A DNA stretch of 64,000 nt from Globisporangium splendens. Its lineage: Eukaryota > Oomycota > Peronosporomycetes > Pythiales > Pythiaceae. Under the pieces are notes generated by a model. That model saw nothing but the letters and a program-made list of their open reading frames with translations. It ran no database searches and was not told the origin of the DNA. Below, in pieces: positions 10,803-21,145 of the stretch (the stretch's first letter is position 1; every line of letters starts with the position of its first letter). The translations under genes were made by a program, and so were the position numbers. The stretch is taken from positions 1 through 64,000 of the forward strand of contig VFIW01000103.1 in NCBI GenBank assembly GCA_006386115.1, written 5' to 3'.

Positions 10803-13800
10803 TTAGCGTCGGCTCTCGTACTGCTGCACCAAGCCGGGAACATTGGCTTGGAGCACCAAGGCAGGCTCCCAGGTATCTCGATCTGGCGGGTAGCCCAGTC
10901 AACGAACGCGGTAAACGCGCTCCTTCTTCCCTCGCGATGATTGGTCGCGATGAGTAAGTATCTTCTCCACGATCCAGCGTTGGTTCCCCTCGGAGTCACA
11001 CAACGGAGGAGCTGGAGGAGGAAAGATCTGCTCGTGGCTCTGAGGTTCATCCTCAGAGCGATCTCCTTGAGCAACTGAAGTACGCCGAGCAAGAGAACGA
11101 GGTTCTCCGACTTCGGGCCGAGCTAAACGAGATGATTGCGAAGCACGAATGGCTCGAGGGGAGTCTTTCGAGGCTCGAGGCTGATCACAAGCTTGTGCTT
11201 GGGATCCTTCGCGACCACGGTCTCTTGAAGAGGAAGAGACCGGCGAGTCATCGTGACGATGATACGCTTTGGGTCGCCCGACGTAGAACGTCGGGTGTAG
11301 GCGCGTAGTTGGAGGAAGCTCCAACGTGTATGCGTCCCCAATCCTTTCAAGGACCTTGAAAGGGCCAATGTATCTTGGCAGCAACTTGTTGCTGTCACTG
11401 CTCGCCACTCTGTTCGGTAGGTTAGCAGTCGATAACAAAACCAATGAATTCCTTTTAAATTCATTCGTGTTTTTGCGGCCACTCTTGTCCGCTTGTTCTT
11501 TCTGACCATCCACTGCGTCGGCGATTGAATCGCGGACGAAGCGGATGGCAGCTTGCCGCTGCAACACTGTTGTAACGATGTCTTTGTCGACGATCGCCGC
11601 ATGAGCAGTTACCTGCTCATGTTGATGCGGGGTCTCCGAATGTTCCGAAGCAGCAGCCGCTGCTTTGTAGACTCCTCCCCCACTCAAGGGAGATGTCACC
11701 GACGGAGGGGACATCCCACCGAGGATGGAGGGAAGACGTGGGTGCCTGAGGGCGTTCACGTAGAATGGCGTGTGCCCGGTTGAGACATGCACAGAGTCGT
11801 TGATTGCAAACTCTGCGAGGGGGAGACATTTACTCCAGTGAGTGAATGAATGCACATAGCTGCGCAGAATGTCCCCGAGCGTGCGATTTACACGCTCGGT
11901 CTGACCATCTGTTTGCGGATGATCAGCTGTCGACATCTTGAGTTGAGTACCCAAGAGTCGGAAGAGTTCTTGCCAAAAGGCAGCTGTGAATCGCGGATCC
12001 CGGTCCGACACGATTTCAGTTGGCATTCCGTGTAACCTAAACACAGAATCGAGGAATATCTGCGCCGTCTGCTTTGCGGTGACGCTAGCAGGGACAGCGC
12101 TGAGGTGGACCATCTTGCTGAAGCGATCCACGATAACGAGGATGCCAGTCTTCTTGCTGGAGTCAGCAGGAAGACCGAAGATGAGATCCATCGAGACTGA
12201 CTTCCAACAGTCCGTTGGGACTGGCAGAGATCGCAGCGGTGCGTTGGTCACCGGTGCTGGCTTGACGCGCTGGCAAACCTCGCATGCGCGTATGTATTTG
12301 CGGACCCACTTGTATTGGTGGGACCAATAGAAGTCGCGGGAAAGCGCGAGATACGTTTTCTCGCGTCCTGGATGGCCGCGGAAAGGCGCGTCGTGGTACT
12401 CGAAGAGCACGCGATTGCGAAGACCACTGTCGTTTGGAACGACAGTGCGCGGTACGTCGCTGCCGTCTGTACGGTAGTACAACACATCGTTGCGCATCTC
12501 ATAACGATGTAGACGAGCGCGTTGAGCCGGATCCAACGCCTTGAGCGACTTATCAGACGGGTCTGACAAGTGGGTAACAAGTCGACTGATGTCGCTATCT
12601 GTCGCATATGCTCTTTTGATATCGTCGAGGAGCGACGATATCGGTGTGCTTTCTCGTGTGATTGCCATCACACGGTCTTCCTTTGAGGCGTTTGCTTTCG
12701 ACTCAAAGTCTGGGCGACGTGATAGCGCATCCGCGATCACGCTGAACCGTCCGGGTTTGTACTCGACGTCGAACTCGTACTCCGCAAAGAAAGAAAGCCA
12801 TCGGGCCATTCTTTGCGACAGACGTGGTGGCTTCACTGCGGTGCGCAGCGAAGCATGGTCAGTGTAAACGGCGAACCGCTTACTTCCGAGCAAATACACT
12901 CTGAACTTCGTAAGAGCGTACTTCATGGTAAGCAACTCCTTGTCATGAACTGGATAATTGCGCTCAGCTGGCTTCAGCTGACGCGATTGATAGCAGACCA
13001 CGCGTTCGCGGTCTGCATTGTCGCGCTGCATCAGCGCGCATCCGGTTGCAAAGTCGGATGCATCACAGACCACATAGAATGGTCGCTCGTGATCGGCGAT
13101 CGCGAGGACCGGAGCCTCCATGAGGCTGCGTTTCACCCTGACGAATGCTTCTTGACATTCGTCGGATCACTTCCAATCGACGTCTTTCTTCAGTAATGAT
13201 GAAAGAGGTCGGATGATACCCGCGTAGTTCTGCGAGTACTTATGGAGGTACGTCGCAAGACCGAGGAACTTGCGAAGATCCTTTTGGCTTGTTGGAACAG
13301 GCCAATCGCTGATCGCCTTGATCTTTTCGGGATCAGGACGCACTCCGTTCTTGCCGATAAAGCAACCGAGAACGGGGATCTCATCAACACCAAACATACA
13401 CTTTTGTATGTTGGCGTACAGCTTGTGCTTCCGCATCAAGTCTAATAGCTGTCGGAGGTGCTCTCTGTGCACTTCCACATCGGATGCAGCATCCGATGCA
13501 CGACTGTGTATGAACACGTCGTCAAAATAGCTTGGTGCGAAGTCTCGCACTGGACGTAATAGTTGCGTGACGCATCTATTGAACGTGGCGGGAGCATTCG
13601 TTAGCCCCTGTGGCATTACGAGCCACTCCCACAGCATCCCGCTCGGGGTGCTGACAGCCGCGAGAGGGATATCCTTTTCACGCATCAAGATTTGATAGAA
13701 CCCATCTCTCAAATCGATCGTACTAAAGATAGTACTACCTTGCATGCTGTCAATGATGACACCTTTGCGAGGTATCGGCGTTTGCACTGGTGTCGTCGCG

Positions 13801-14429
13801 GCGTTCAACTTGTTAAAAGCATGCACGATCCTCCAACCTCCTGTGGCCTTTTTGACACAGAAGGTGGGACTCGCGTGCGGGGAGGTTGACTCACGCACGT
13901 GCCCAGCTTTGAGGTGCGCATCGAAAAACTCATCGATTGCGTTAACTTGGTCTCGCGGCAATGGCCATTGCCGCGTCACACAGTACTTCGTGCCTGGCGC
14001 GAGGTCTATCTCATGACGAGTCCCCTTGCCATGTGGAAGCTCACAAGGGACTTCATCCGGGAATACGTCAGCGTACTCACGCAGTACGTCATAGAAAGGC
14101 GACGACTTCTTCAGCGTCTCCCAGCTTTGAGCTGCGAAACGTTCCACCTTTGTGGGGCCACTGGTGACGTCAGCGTCCTCAGTGGAAGATGAGCACAACA
14201 ATTGCTCGTCAACTTGCGCTGGCGCAGACATTCGCTCTCGAATGTCTACGAGGTCTTCAACACTCGTGATGATACAGATCTGTTCAATCTTATCATCACG
14301 CAAGTTCCAAAGGAACTTCTTCCAGCTTAAGCTGGGAAGTAGCGTAATCTTCACGGCTGACCGTGGAGGAACTCGAACAGTCAGAGACTGGTTAGCTACT
14401 CCAGTCTCTGTCTGCACCAAGACGCTGAT
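10803..14429 (-). pseudogene. Gypsy pol (RT, RNase H, integrase, chromodomain) with two nonsense codons
   Basis: The frame enters from the insertion point at 14429. Reverse transcriptase shows TIDLRDGFYQI and SYFDDVFIH (YFDD catalytic box). RNase H shows VVCDASDFATG and VYTDHASLR. Integrase has the HHCC finger (HPGREKTYLAL ... CEVCQRV) and DDE residues in SMDLIFG, SDRDPRF and QTERVNRTLG. A TGA at 13169-13167 breaks the frame within WK*SDECQEAF. A second TGA at 10901-10899 stands where the chromodomain Trp should be (YRVR*LGYPPDRDTWEPA), after which the frame runs to TAA at 10805-10803. Both fit TGG-to-TGA changes. Protease and most of gag are lost. Confidence 0.85.
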
Positions 14430-14867
14430 TGTCACGTGTGCCTGACCTCGCACGCCAGGCACGTGCGCAGGACCGGCATGTGCCTAACGGCGCACGTGCC
14501 TAGCGTGCGGAGCGTCAAGGCATGTGTAACGTGTGCCTGACCTCGATTCCGAGGTCAGGCTCTCATATTCATGTAGTACATATGCATACAGTTTAGTGTA
14601 ATAGTCAGATAAAAATACAGTTGCAGGTGGGACACCTGGATAGGAAGAAAAGTCGAATCAGTTGAAGAAAAGGATAGGCATGCATGCAAGGAGGCTTAGA
14701 CGTAGCGCTAGCGAACTAAGTCCTCCATTCAATTCACTTTCCATTTTGCCATCAAGTCGCCACCTCCTCCTCCGATCCACTCCACCGTTCTCCGACTTTC
14801 GACCAATCAAGTTCCGACTTTCCGACTTTCGACCAATCAGCGTTCAGAAGACCTCCGACCCGTTACA
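14430..14867 (+). repeat. 5' LTR of the plus-strand gypsy element
   Basis: It starts TGTCACGTGTGCC and ends CCCGTTACA (438 bp). The motif GTGTGCCTGACCTCG occurs twice (about 14436 and 14530), so the first 100 bp look internally duplicated relative to the other LTRs. The central part differs markedly from the 3' LTR of the same element. Confidence 0.8.
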
Positions 14868-14869
14868 TC

Positions 14870-14887
14870 TGGTAGCACTTTGTGTCC
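14870..14887 (+). other. tRNA primer-binding site
   Basis: TGGTAGCACT and following bases lie two bases after the 5' LTR. The leading TGG pairs with a tRNA CCA end. The minus-strand element has TTGTAGCACT at the same distance from its 5' LTR (21143-21126), which supports both calls. I did not identify the tRNA. Confidence 0.65.
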
Positions 14888-15274
14888 GGGGGGGAGTGTG
14901 GCCGTAGCCAAGCGTTCAAGTCGCCGTCGTCGTCCAAGCCAGGCATCTCCGAGGTTGTAATTCGAGCCGCTTTCTGAACGGGTGTTGCTTTAGTGACATA
15001 AATCCCGGAATCATTGTCGGTGCGTTGACCCTTTGGTGTTCTGTGGCAGTAACTCCTGTAGTGTTGAGCCAGTCGTGCTTTTGTGCGTAATTCTGTGTTC
15101 TGGTCTACCTCGGTTTCTCTACCAGTGACACGGTGTCTCGGGTTCGCCCTAACTGTCTGTGTTCTTTAGGGTGTTATTCCGTGGTGTCATCGTCAGGCGT
15201 GCCTAGGTGAAGCCCTCATTAGAGGATCAAGGCTGTGATTGTGAACTCCCAGATTTGATATCCTCCCCAACTCG

Positions 15275-15625
15275 ATGCCCAAGAAGCCGCGCGTCAAGCA
15301 GGTTCCGATTCAAGGCAGCTTTACGTACTTAGGCGTGCCAAAACCTGCAGAAGCTGATAAAGCGCGTCAAGACCTCGTAAACTGTCTGACGAAGGCTTTC
15401 CGGATCTGTGAAGTGCTAGAGAAGCACGTGGATAAGTGTCCAGACAAGCTGAAGAAGAAACGCGCAAAGAAGGCTCTAATCCGGACCGCTCAAGGAATCG
15501 TCGACGCGTCCGACGGGATAAGCGAGTGCTTTCGCCGCGTGCTGCGTGATCCACCGGCATCGAGCACTGGTACTGGGAAGGCTAAGCTGCGTCCAGGTCA
15601 AGTTCCTCCGCCTAAGTTCGACTAA
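15275..15625 (+). CDS. Small basic leader protein upstream of gag
   Basis: An ATG-started frame of 116 codons lies between the primer-binding site and gag. It is Lys-rich (KLKKKRAKKALIRTAQGIVD) with a predicted helical middle and a Pro-rich end (LRPGQVPPPKFD). Gypsy elements normally have no gene here; some plant Tat/Ogre elements do. An A/T-rich tract (15626-15700) separates it from gag. I know no homologue; a nucleic-acid-binding role is only suggested by its charge. Confidence 0.55.
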   Translation: MPKKPRVKQVPIQGSFTYLGVPKPAEADKARQDLVNCLTKAFRICEVLEKHVDKCPDKLKKKRAKKALIRTAQGIVDASDGISECFRRVLRDPPASSTGTGKAKLRPGQVPPPKFD

Positions 15626-15821
15626 AAAATTAAAAATTAAATAAAAAAGAACAAAAAAATAAGAAATAAAAACAAAGAAATAAAAAAATAAAGAAATAGC
15701 TTCGTATTATACTGGTTATTAAGCTCCCTTAGTATATAGTCTCAACTCCCGTCCCCGCCTGTCAAGTCAAGTGATATCGGTTACATAAATTACCGAGTGT
15801 GAAGTCAAGAAAATTGCCAAT

Positions 15822-17156
15822 ATGAGCGAGCCAACGAATGCCCAGTTGTTGCAGAGTATGCTGGCAGTGCTAAACCAGCAAGCAGAGATGATCCGAGAGT
15901 TCCAGCAAGTGAAACGGGAGTCAGAGATTAAGTTAGAGGGATGTAAATTACCGGTTTATAGTGGAGCGTTACAAGAATCGTTCCAGTTGTATAAAGAGCA
16001 AGTCGGAGACTATTTAAAGGCGAGGAACATTGACAGACAGGATGCTAGTCTTCAACCACGCCTTTTGGCGATGTTGGGAGGAACCCTGCGGCAAGGAGCT
16101 GCCCAGTGGTTCATTGTGAAGAAGACAGAGATCGAGACGGTTGATCAATTCTTCCTGGAACTAGGAAACGAATTTGTTCCCGCCGATCTACAAGAGCGCT
16201 TGCGCGACCAGTTGGGTGAGCTATCCCAGGGTCAGTGCCGTGGCCTCGACGACTACGTCAGTCGTTTTAGGCATGTTATCACACAAGTTCAAGAGATGAG
16301 TGAGCTCGACAAGATCATGTACTTTGTGCGAGGATTAGCTCCAGCGATCCGAACGGAGGTGCGTTATCGCCGATGTTCCACGTTGTCGGAAGCCATCACT
16401 CTAGCGCTGGATTATGACCGTTCGCACCGTCGCTCTGCGGATGGAAATCGTTCCCATTCAGAACCGAGGTACAGGCGTTTCGATAATCGCCAATACCAAC
16501 TGAATGGTGCAAGTCCAATGGAAGTGGACAATGTCCGAGTCCTGGGTCGTGAAGAGTGCTTGCGTCAGCGCCTTTGTTTCAATTGCAATCGACCTGGACA
16601 TCGAGCGTCAGAGTGTCGTGCACCGCGCCAGCAGAGACAAGTGAGTACGCCACAGACGATGCGCAACTCAAGATATCAGCGTCCGACACAGCGAGCTCGT
16701 CGATCAAGTCCGATGGTTGAGCACAACCTGGCGACAATGGATGAAGTTGATTATCCCATTGTGTTTGACAATGTGGAGTTAAACGCAGTGGGCATTGCGC
16801 GTAAGAGCAACCTGTTCGTGGTGAACGGCCGTGTTGGTGGTAATGATGTGCGCATTTTGATTGACAGCGGTGCCTCGACCAACCTGATCCAGCGTGGGTT
16901 GGTGAAGGAAGTGCTGAATACAGCAGTGATCAAAGCGCAAGGATTCGACGGCAGAAGGACCAAGAAACAAGTGAACGAGGTGGAAGCATCGTGCCAAGTA
17001 CAAGACAAGAAGTTTGAGGCAATGCAGTTTACGGAATGGGATCTACCCAACAGCCACGATGTCATCTTCGGTCAGCCATGGTTCGTCGAGCACAACCCGA
17101 TCATTGATTGGAGAAAGCAGACGTTTGCATTGCCGGAAGACACCTCTGTGCACTAG
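15822..17156 (+). CDS. gag: Gag-protease polyprotein
   Basis: The 444 residues start at ATG 15822. The capsid-type Retrotrans_gag region spans roughly residues 55-215 (QWFIVKKTEIETVDQFFLEL; LDDYVSRFRHVI). A CCHC zinc knuckle for RNA packaging follows (CFNCNRPGHRASEC, about residue 250). The aspartic protease core is ILIDSGASTNLIQRG (about residue 345), and its C-terminal part is FGQPWFVEHNPIIDW. The frame stops at UAG 17154-17156, just after protease, and pol continues in the same frame. It makes the particle, and protease cleaves the polyprotein. Confidence 0.9.
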   Translation: MSEPTNAQLLQSMLAVLNQQAEMIREFQQVKRESEIKLEGCKLPVYSGALQESFQLYKEQVGDYLKARNIDRQDASLQPRLLAMLGGTLRQGAAQWFIVKKTEIETVDQFFLELGNEFVPADLQERLRDQLGELSQGQCRGLDDYVSRFRHVITQVQEMSELDKIMYFVRGLAPAIRTEVRYRRCSTLSEAITLALDYDRSHRRSADGNRSHSEPRYRRFDNRQYQLNGASPMEVDNVRVLGREECLRQRLCFNCNRPGHRASECRAPRQQRQVSTPQTMRNSRYQRPTQRARRSSPMVEHNLATMDEVDYPIVFDNVELNAVGIARKSNLFVVNGRVGGNDVRILIDSGASTNLIQRGLVKEVLNTAVIKAQGFDGRRTKKQVNEVEASCQVQDKKFEAMQFTEWDLPNSHDVIFGQPWFVEHNPIIDWRKQTFALPEDTSVH

Positions 17157-20100
17157 CGCAGCGGTAGTGAAATCTGCTCCAAGATCAAGAATGCAGAGTA
17201 TGAAGAGTTGTTCGTCGTAAAGGTGTCCGCAGTTAACGACATTTCTCCAGTCGTCCCGCCAGAGTTGAAACCTGTCATTGATCGATTCGGGGACTGCTTC
17301 CCAGAGAAATTGCCGGATGGCTTACCGCCAGAGCGTGCTGTGAACTTTGAGCTCCAGCCTAAGCCGGATGCAGTGCCAAGTTCGCGTCCGCCGTTTCGTC
17401 TGTCCAAGACAGAGCAAGACGCGTTGGAAGAGTTCGTTCGCGACAATGTGAAGAAGGGATGGATTGAAGTATCGAACTCCCCATGGGTCTCCAATATCTT
17501 CGGTGTTCCGAAAAAGGATCCCGCGACGGGTGCGGCTGTGAAGCGCGCTGAATGGCTGCGCAGTGGCAACACAAAGGTGCCGATACGTTGGGTCATCGAC
17601 TATCGGTATGTCAACAGCCAGACGAAGATCCCCAAGATTCCTCTACCACATATTGAAGAACTCTTTGATCAGATGCTCGGTGCGACAGTATTCACGGTGA
17701 TCGACCTCGCGCAAGGTTACCACCAGATGCGTGTAAAGCCTGACAGTCGTCCTTACACGGCTTTTAGGTCGCAAAAGGAAACGTACCAATGGTGTGTTGC
17801 TCCGATGGGATTGGCTGGAATGCCAGGAGTTTGGTCTCGCCTTATGCGAGTACTCTTTGGCAAATTCAAGTTTGTTGTCGTGTATCTCGACGATATCTGT
17901 ATCTTCTCCCGCTCGATGAAAGACCACGCGCAACATCTGGCGATGGTCTGTGAAGTCCTCCGTCATGAGAAGTTGTACGCTCGCCTGTCCAAGTGCGAGT
18001 TTGGCAAGTCAAGTGTCCAGTTCCTGGGTCATACAGTCACGGCTGAAGGGATCCAAGTCGACGCAAACAAGACAACCGCGATCGAGAAGTATCCGACTCC
18101 GACGACGCAAAAGACGTTATTGAGTTTTCTGGGTCTTGCCGGATACTATCGTCGGTTTATTTGCGACTTTGCGCGGATTGCGTTGCCGTTGCATCGGCTG
18201 ATTAAGAAGGATGCAAAGTGGACTTGGTCATCCGAACACGATCACGCCTTTCGTGCATTGAAGCTGGCTCTGCAACAGGCTCCGACGTTGCGTTTACCTG
18301 ACTTTGACTGTCGGTTCACGGTAACAACGGATGCCTCGGGTTACTGCATGGGTGGTGTCTTGTCTCAAAAGATCGACGGGTTTGACACTCCCATTGCGTT
18401 CTATTCGAAGAAGTTTGGGCACTATGAGGAAAAATGGCCTGCTCATGAGAAGGAGCTGCTTGCAATCAAGATTGCGTTGTCCAAGTGGCGACACTACCTT
18501 CATGGTCGCCAGTTCGATGTGTTTACGGACAATTCGGCTTGTCGGTGGATGCTTCATCAACCGAAGGTGACTCCCAAGCTTGCGCGGATGCTGACATTCT
18601 TTTCCCAGTTTGATTTTGTCCTGCACCATGTGAAAGGCAGTACCAATGTGGTTGCTGATGCCTTGTCTCGACCAGGACTGGAAGAAGACAAGCCATCTGA
18701 TGAATCCATCAAGGTTTCGACTCCCGAAGTGCACGCTTGCGATGATGCGTGTCATATTCGGTCACAGTCTATTTCCCGTCTTGTGGTATCTGCGGCATTT
18801 CTACGTCACTTGCCAGATTCAGATTGCTCCGTATTCCTCTCCGCTGTGGACTTTCGGGGGGAGAGACGCGCCGTGGCAGTACGGCAAGAGCAAGTCCACA
18901 CCGTCGACACACAGTGGGCAAGTGTTCACTTGTCCGAAGCGACGAAGAAATCCTTTCACGCTGGCTATGCGCGCGACCCAAGTTTTGCCGAAGTGTGGCA
19001 GAGTCGCGAAGGGAACGAGAAGTTCGAGAAGCGCAATGGTCTTCTGTTTTTGCGAACGAAGCACCCAGTATTGCGATTGTGTGTCCCAAACTCGGACAAG
19101 TTGATCACTGATGTTATTCAAGAGTTCCATGATGCTCCAGTGGCTGCTCATCCAGGAGTTCGTCGAACTCAGCTGAAGGCAGCTCAATGGTACTACTGGC
19201 CCACTATGGAAAAGGACATTCATGAGTATGTTGGCAGTTGTCAGACGTGTGCACGATGGAAATCGAACAATCGGAAGAAGATCGGCTTGATGATGCCAAT
19301 TCCGACACCTCAAGAGTGCTGGGATGTTGTGTCGATGGATTTCATCACAGGACTTCCAGTGTCCGAAGGTTTTGATGCCATCCTTGTCACAGTGGACAAG
19401 TTGTCGAAACGTCCGAAGTATCATCCAACACACTCGACAGCTGATGCTGAAGCTACTGCCAAAGTGTTCTTTGAGGCAGTTGTTCGTCACCACGGTTTGC
19501 CGAAAGTCATCATCAGTGACCGCGATCCAAAGTTCACATCCGACTTTTGGAAGTCGCTGACCAAGCTCATGGGTATCAAGCTCAGTATGACTACATCGCA
19601 TCGCGCGCAAGCAGACGGACAAACTGAACGTCAGAACCTCGTGTTGGAAGATGCGCTGCGATGCATGGTGTCATACCATGGAGACGATTGGGTGAGCCAC
19701 CTTGGCACGATCGAGTTTGCTCATGCAACTCTCGTTAATGAGTCGACCAAGTTCACACCGTTTGAGGTCGACACAGGAAGAAAAGTGCGCAATCTAATTG
19801 CCCAAGAGTTTGGCGTTGAGGACGGAACCATCCAACAGGTAGATGTCGCTGAGTTTGCCAAAAACTTTGCGGAGAAGCGCCAACAAGTCATCAAGCTTGC
19901 CCAAGAGAATCTCAAGCAAGCTCAAGAGCGCCAGAAGAAGTACTACGACAGGAAGCGTCGCGAGGTAGAATTTGAAGCTGGCGATCTCGTCATGTTGGAT
20001 ACGAAGAATCTCCCTTTGAAAACAGTCGCTCGAAGCACTTCGCTCCAAAAGGCAAAGTTGGCAGCGAAGAAGGTTGGACCGTTCAAGATCGAAACCATGG

Positions 20101-20498
20101 TGAACAAGAATGTGGCCCGTTTGGTATTGCCTCCAAACATGAAGCGTTTGCATCCAGCGTTCAATGTGGAGTTGCTTAGCCACTACGTTGAGAATCCAAC
20201 CAAGTTCCATTCAAGACCAATTCCGAAGGCAGCCCCCGTGATCCTCGGCGACGAGACTGGTGAGGCTCTGCACGTTGTGGAAGCATTACTTCGCAGTAAA
20301 ACCCACAACCGCCAACGAATGTGGTTGGTCAAGTGGCTCGGGTATCCTGCGCACGAGAGTACGTGGGAATACGAGAAGAACATCCGCCATGTTTCGCATA
20401 GGAATCGACTCCTTCAAGAGTTTCAAGATTCCCAACGCGAAGTCAAGTCTGGGGGGATGTCATGTGTGCCTGACCTCGCACGCCAGGCACGCGCGTAG
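17157..20498 (+). CDS. pol: Pol polyprotein: RT, RNase H, integrase, chromodomain
   Basis: This frame is continuous with gag except for the UAG at 17154; there is no ATG near its beginning, so it needs readthrough or reversion. Reverse transcriptase motifs: TVIDLAQGYHQM and VVVYLDDICIFS (YLDD). RNase H: TTDASGYCMGG, HEKELLAIK, FTDNSACRW. Integrase: HHCC finger (HPGVRRTQL ... CQTCARW) and DDE in SMDFITGLP, SDRDPKFTSDF, QTERQNLVLE. The chromodomain near the end (WLVKWLGYPAHESTWEYE) makes it a chromovirus. Translation ends 41 bases inside the 3' LTR. Confidence 0.9.
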   Translation, partial: RSGSEICSKIKNAEYEELFVVKVSAVNDISPVVPPELKPVIDRFGDCFPEKLPDGLPPERAVNFELQPKPDAVPSSRPPFRLSKTEQDALEEFVRDNVKKGWIEVSNSPWVSNIFGVPKKDPATGAAVKRAEWLRSGNTKVPIRWVIDYRYVNSQTKIPKIPLPHIEELFDQMLGATVFTVIDLAQGYHQMRVKPDSRPYTAFRSQKETYQWCVAPMGLAGMPGVWSRLMRVLFGKFKFVVVYLDDICIFSRSMKDHAQHLAMVCEVLRHEKLYARLSKCEFGKSSVQFLGHTVTAEGIQVDANKTTAIEKYPTPTTQKTLLSFLGLAGYYRRFICDFARIALPLHRLIKKDAKWTWSSEHDHAFRALKLALQQAPTLRLPDFDCRFTVTTDASGYCMGGVLSQKIDGFDTPIAFYSKKFGHYEEKWPAHEKELLAIKIALSKWRHYLHGRQFDVFTDNSACRWMLHQPKVTPKLARMLTFFSQFDFVLHHVKGSTNVVADALSRPGLEEDKPSDESIKVSTPEVHACDDACHIRSQSISRLVVSAAFLRHLPDSDCSVFLSAVDFRGERRAVAVRQEQVHTVDTQWASVHLSEATKKSFHAGYARDPSFAEVWQSREGNEKFEKRNGLLFLRTKHPVLRLCVPNSDKLITDVIQEFHDAPVAAHPGVRRTQLKAAQWYYWPTMEKDIHEYVGSCQTCARWKSNNRKKIGLMMPIPTPQECWDVVSMDFITGLPVSEGFDAILVTVDKLSKRPKYHPTHSTADAEATAKVFFEAVVRHHGLPKVIISDRDPKFTSDFWKSLTKLMGIKLSMTTSHRAQADGQTERQNLVLEDALRCMVSYHGDDWVSHLGTIEFAHATLVNESTKFTPFEVDTGRKVRNLIAQEFGVEDGTIQQVDVAEFAKNFAEKRQQVIKLAQENLKQAQERQKKYYDRKRREVEFEAGDLVMLDTKNLPLKTVARSTSLQKAKLAAKKVGPFKIETMVNKNVARLVLPPNMKRLHPAFNVELLSHYVENPTKFHSRPIPKAAPVILGDETGEALHVVEALLRSKTHNRQRMWLVKWLGYPAHESTWEYEKNIRHVSHRNRLLQEFQDSQREVKSGGMSCVPDLARQARA

Positions 20499-20843
20499 GA
20501 TCGGCATGTGCCTGAACTCGAGTCCAAGGTCAGGCTCTCATTCATATGTAACACTAATATATACAGTTATATGGAACTAGTCAGATAAAAATACAGGTGC
20601 AGGCAGGACACCTGGATAGGAAGAAAAGTCGAATCAGTTGAAGAAAAGGATAGGCATGCATGCAGGGAGGCTTAGACGTAGCGCTAGCGAACTAAGTCTT
20701 CCATTCAATTCACTTTCCAATTTGCCATCAAGTTGCCACCTCCTCCTCCGAGTCCAAGCCATCGTCCCCGACTTTCATCCAATCAAGTTCCGACTTTCCG
20801 ACTTTCGACCAATCAGATCTCAAGAAGACCCCAAACCGTTACA
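20458..20843 (+). repeat. 3' LTR of the plus-strand gypsy element
   Basis: It runs from TGTCATGTG to CCGTTACA (386 bp), preceded by a GGGGGGA polypurine tract at 20451-20457. It is much closer to the LTR at 816-1159 than to its own 5' LTR. Confidence 0.85.
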
Positions 20844-20847
20844 GCGG

Positions 20848-21039
20848 CTACGCCACGAAGGATTTGAAGCCTCGCGGCGCTTGAGAGTGCGAATGAAGCT
20901 TCGATTGCTTCATGCTGAAGTCCTCTTGGATGCTACGTGAAATAGCTTCCTCGAGCACCTTGGGATGGTCCCGAAACAAATAAGTCTTGATCGGACCGTC
21001 GTTCAAGCCTTTCATGTACACGGCTATCTGCGTAGCCAT
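20848..21039 (-). pseudogene. Gag remnant of the minus-strand gypsy element
   Basis: The 63-codon frame (MATQIAVYMKGLNDGPIKTY, then a LEEAISRSIQEDFS helix) matches the conserved centre of gypsy capsid proteins. It begins only about 90 bp after the primer-binding site, so the N-terminal part of gag is deleted. It ends where the nested element begins at 20843. With pol at 14429 it flanks that element on the other side. Confidence 0.6.
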
Positions 21040-21145
21040 CGAACTCCATGGTGGTTGATGGCGGGCTCTCTGTCGAGAACCGAGGGAGCGTGCCTACTTC
21101 AGCAGACGCGGGATAGCCGTGGGAAGGACTACGAGTGCTACAAGG

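Larger units (their letters stand above)
14430..20843 (+). mobile_element. Near-complete Ty3/gypsy chromovirus
   Basis: Order: 5' LTR (14430-14867), primer-binding site, small leader gene (15275-15625), gag-protease (15822-17156), pol in the same frame after one UAG (17157-20498), polypurine tract and 3' LTR (20458-20843). Every catalytic motif is present. No target-site duplication is visible (GCTGAT before, GCGGCT after), and the two LTRs differ in length and sequence, so this copy may be a recombinant between two insertions. It sits inside pol of the minus-strand element. Confidence 0.9.

Noticed and set aside
10899..13169. Altered genetic code reading TGA as Trp
   Set aside because: TGA ends other intact genes here (10793-10795, 62880-62882), so the two TGA codons in pol are mutations.
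15626..15700. A/T-rich tract as a poly-A tail of a retroposed gene
   Set aside because: It is an interrupted A/T mixture at a fixed place between two element genes, without target duplication.
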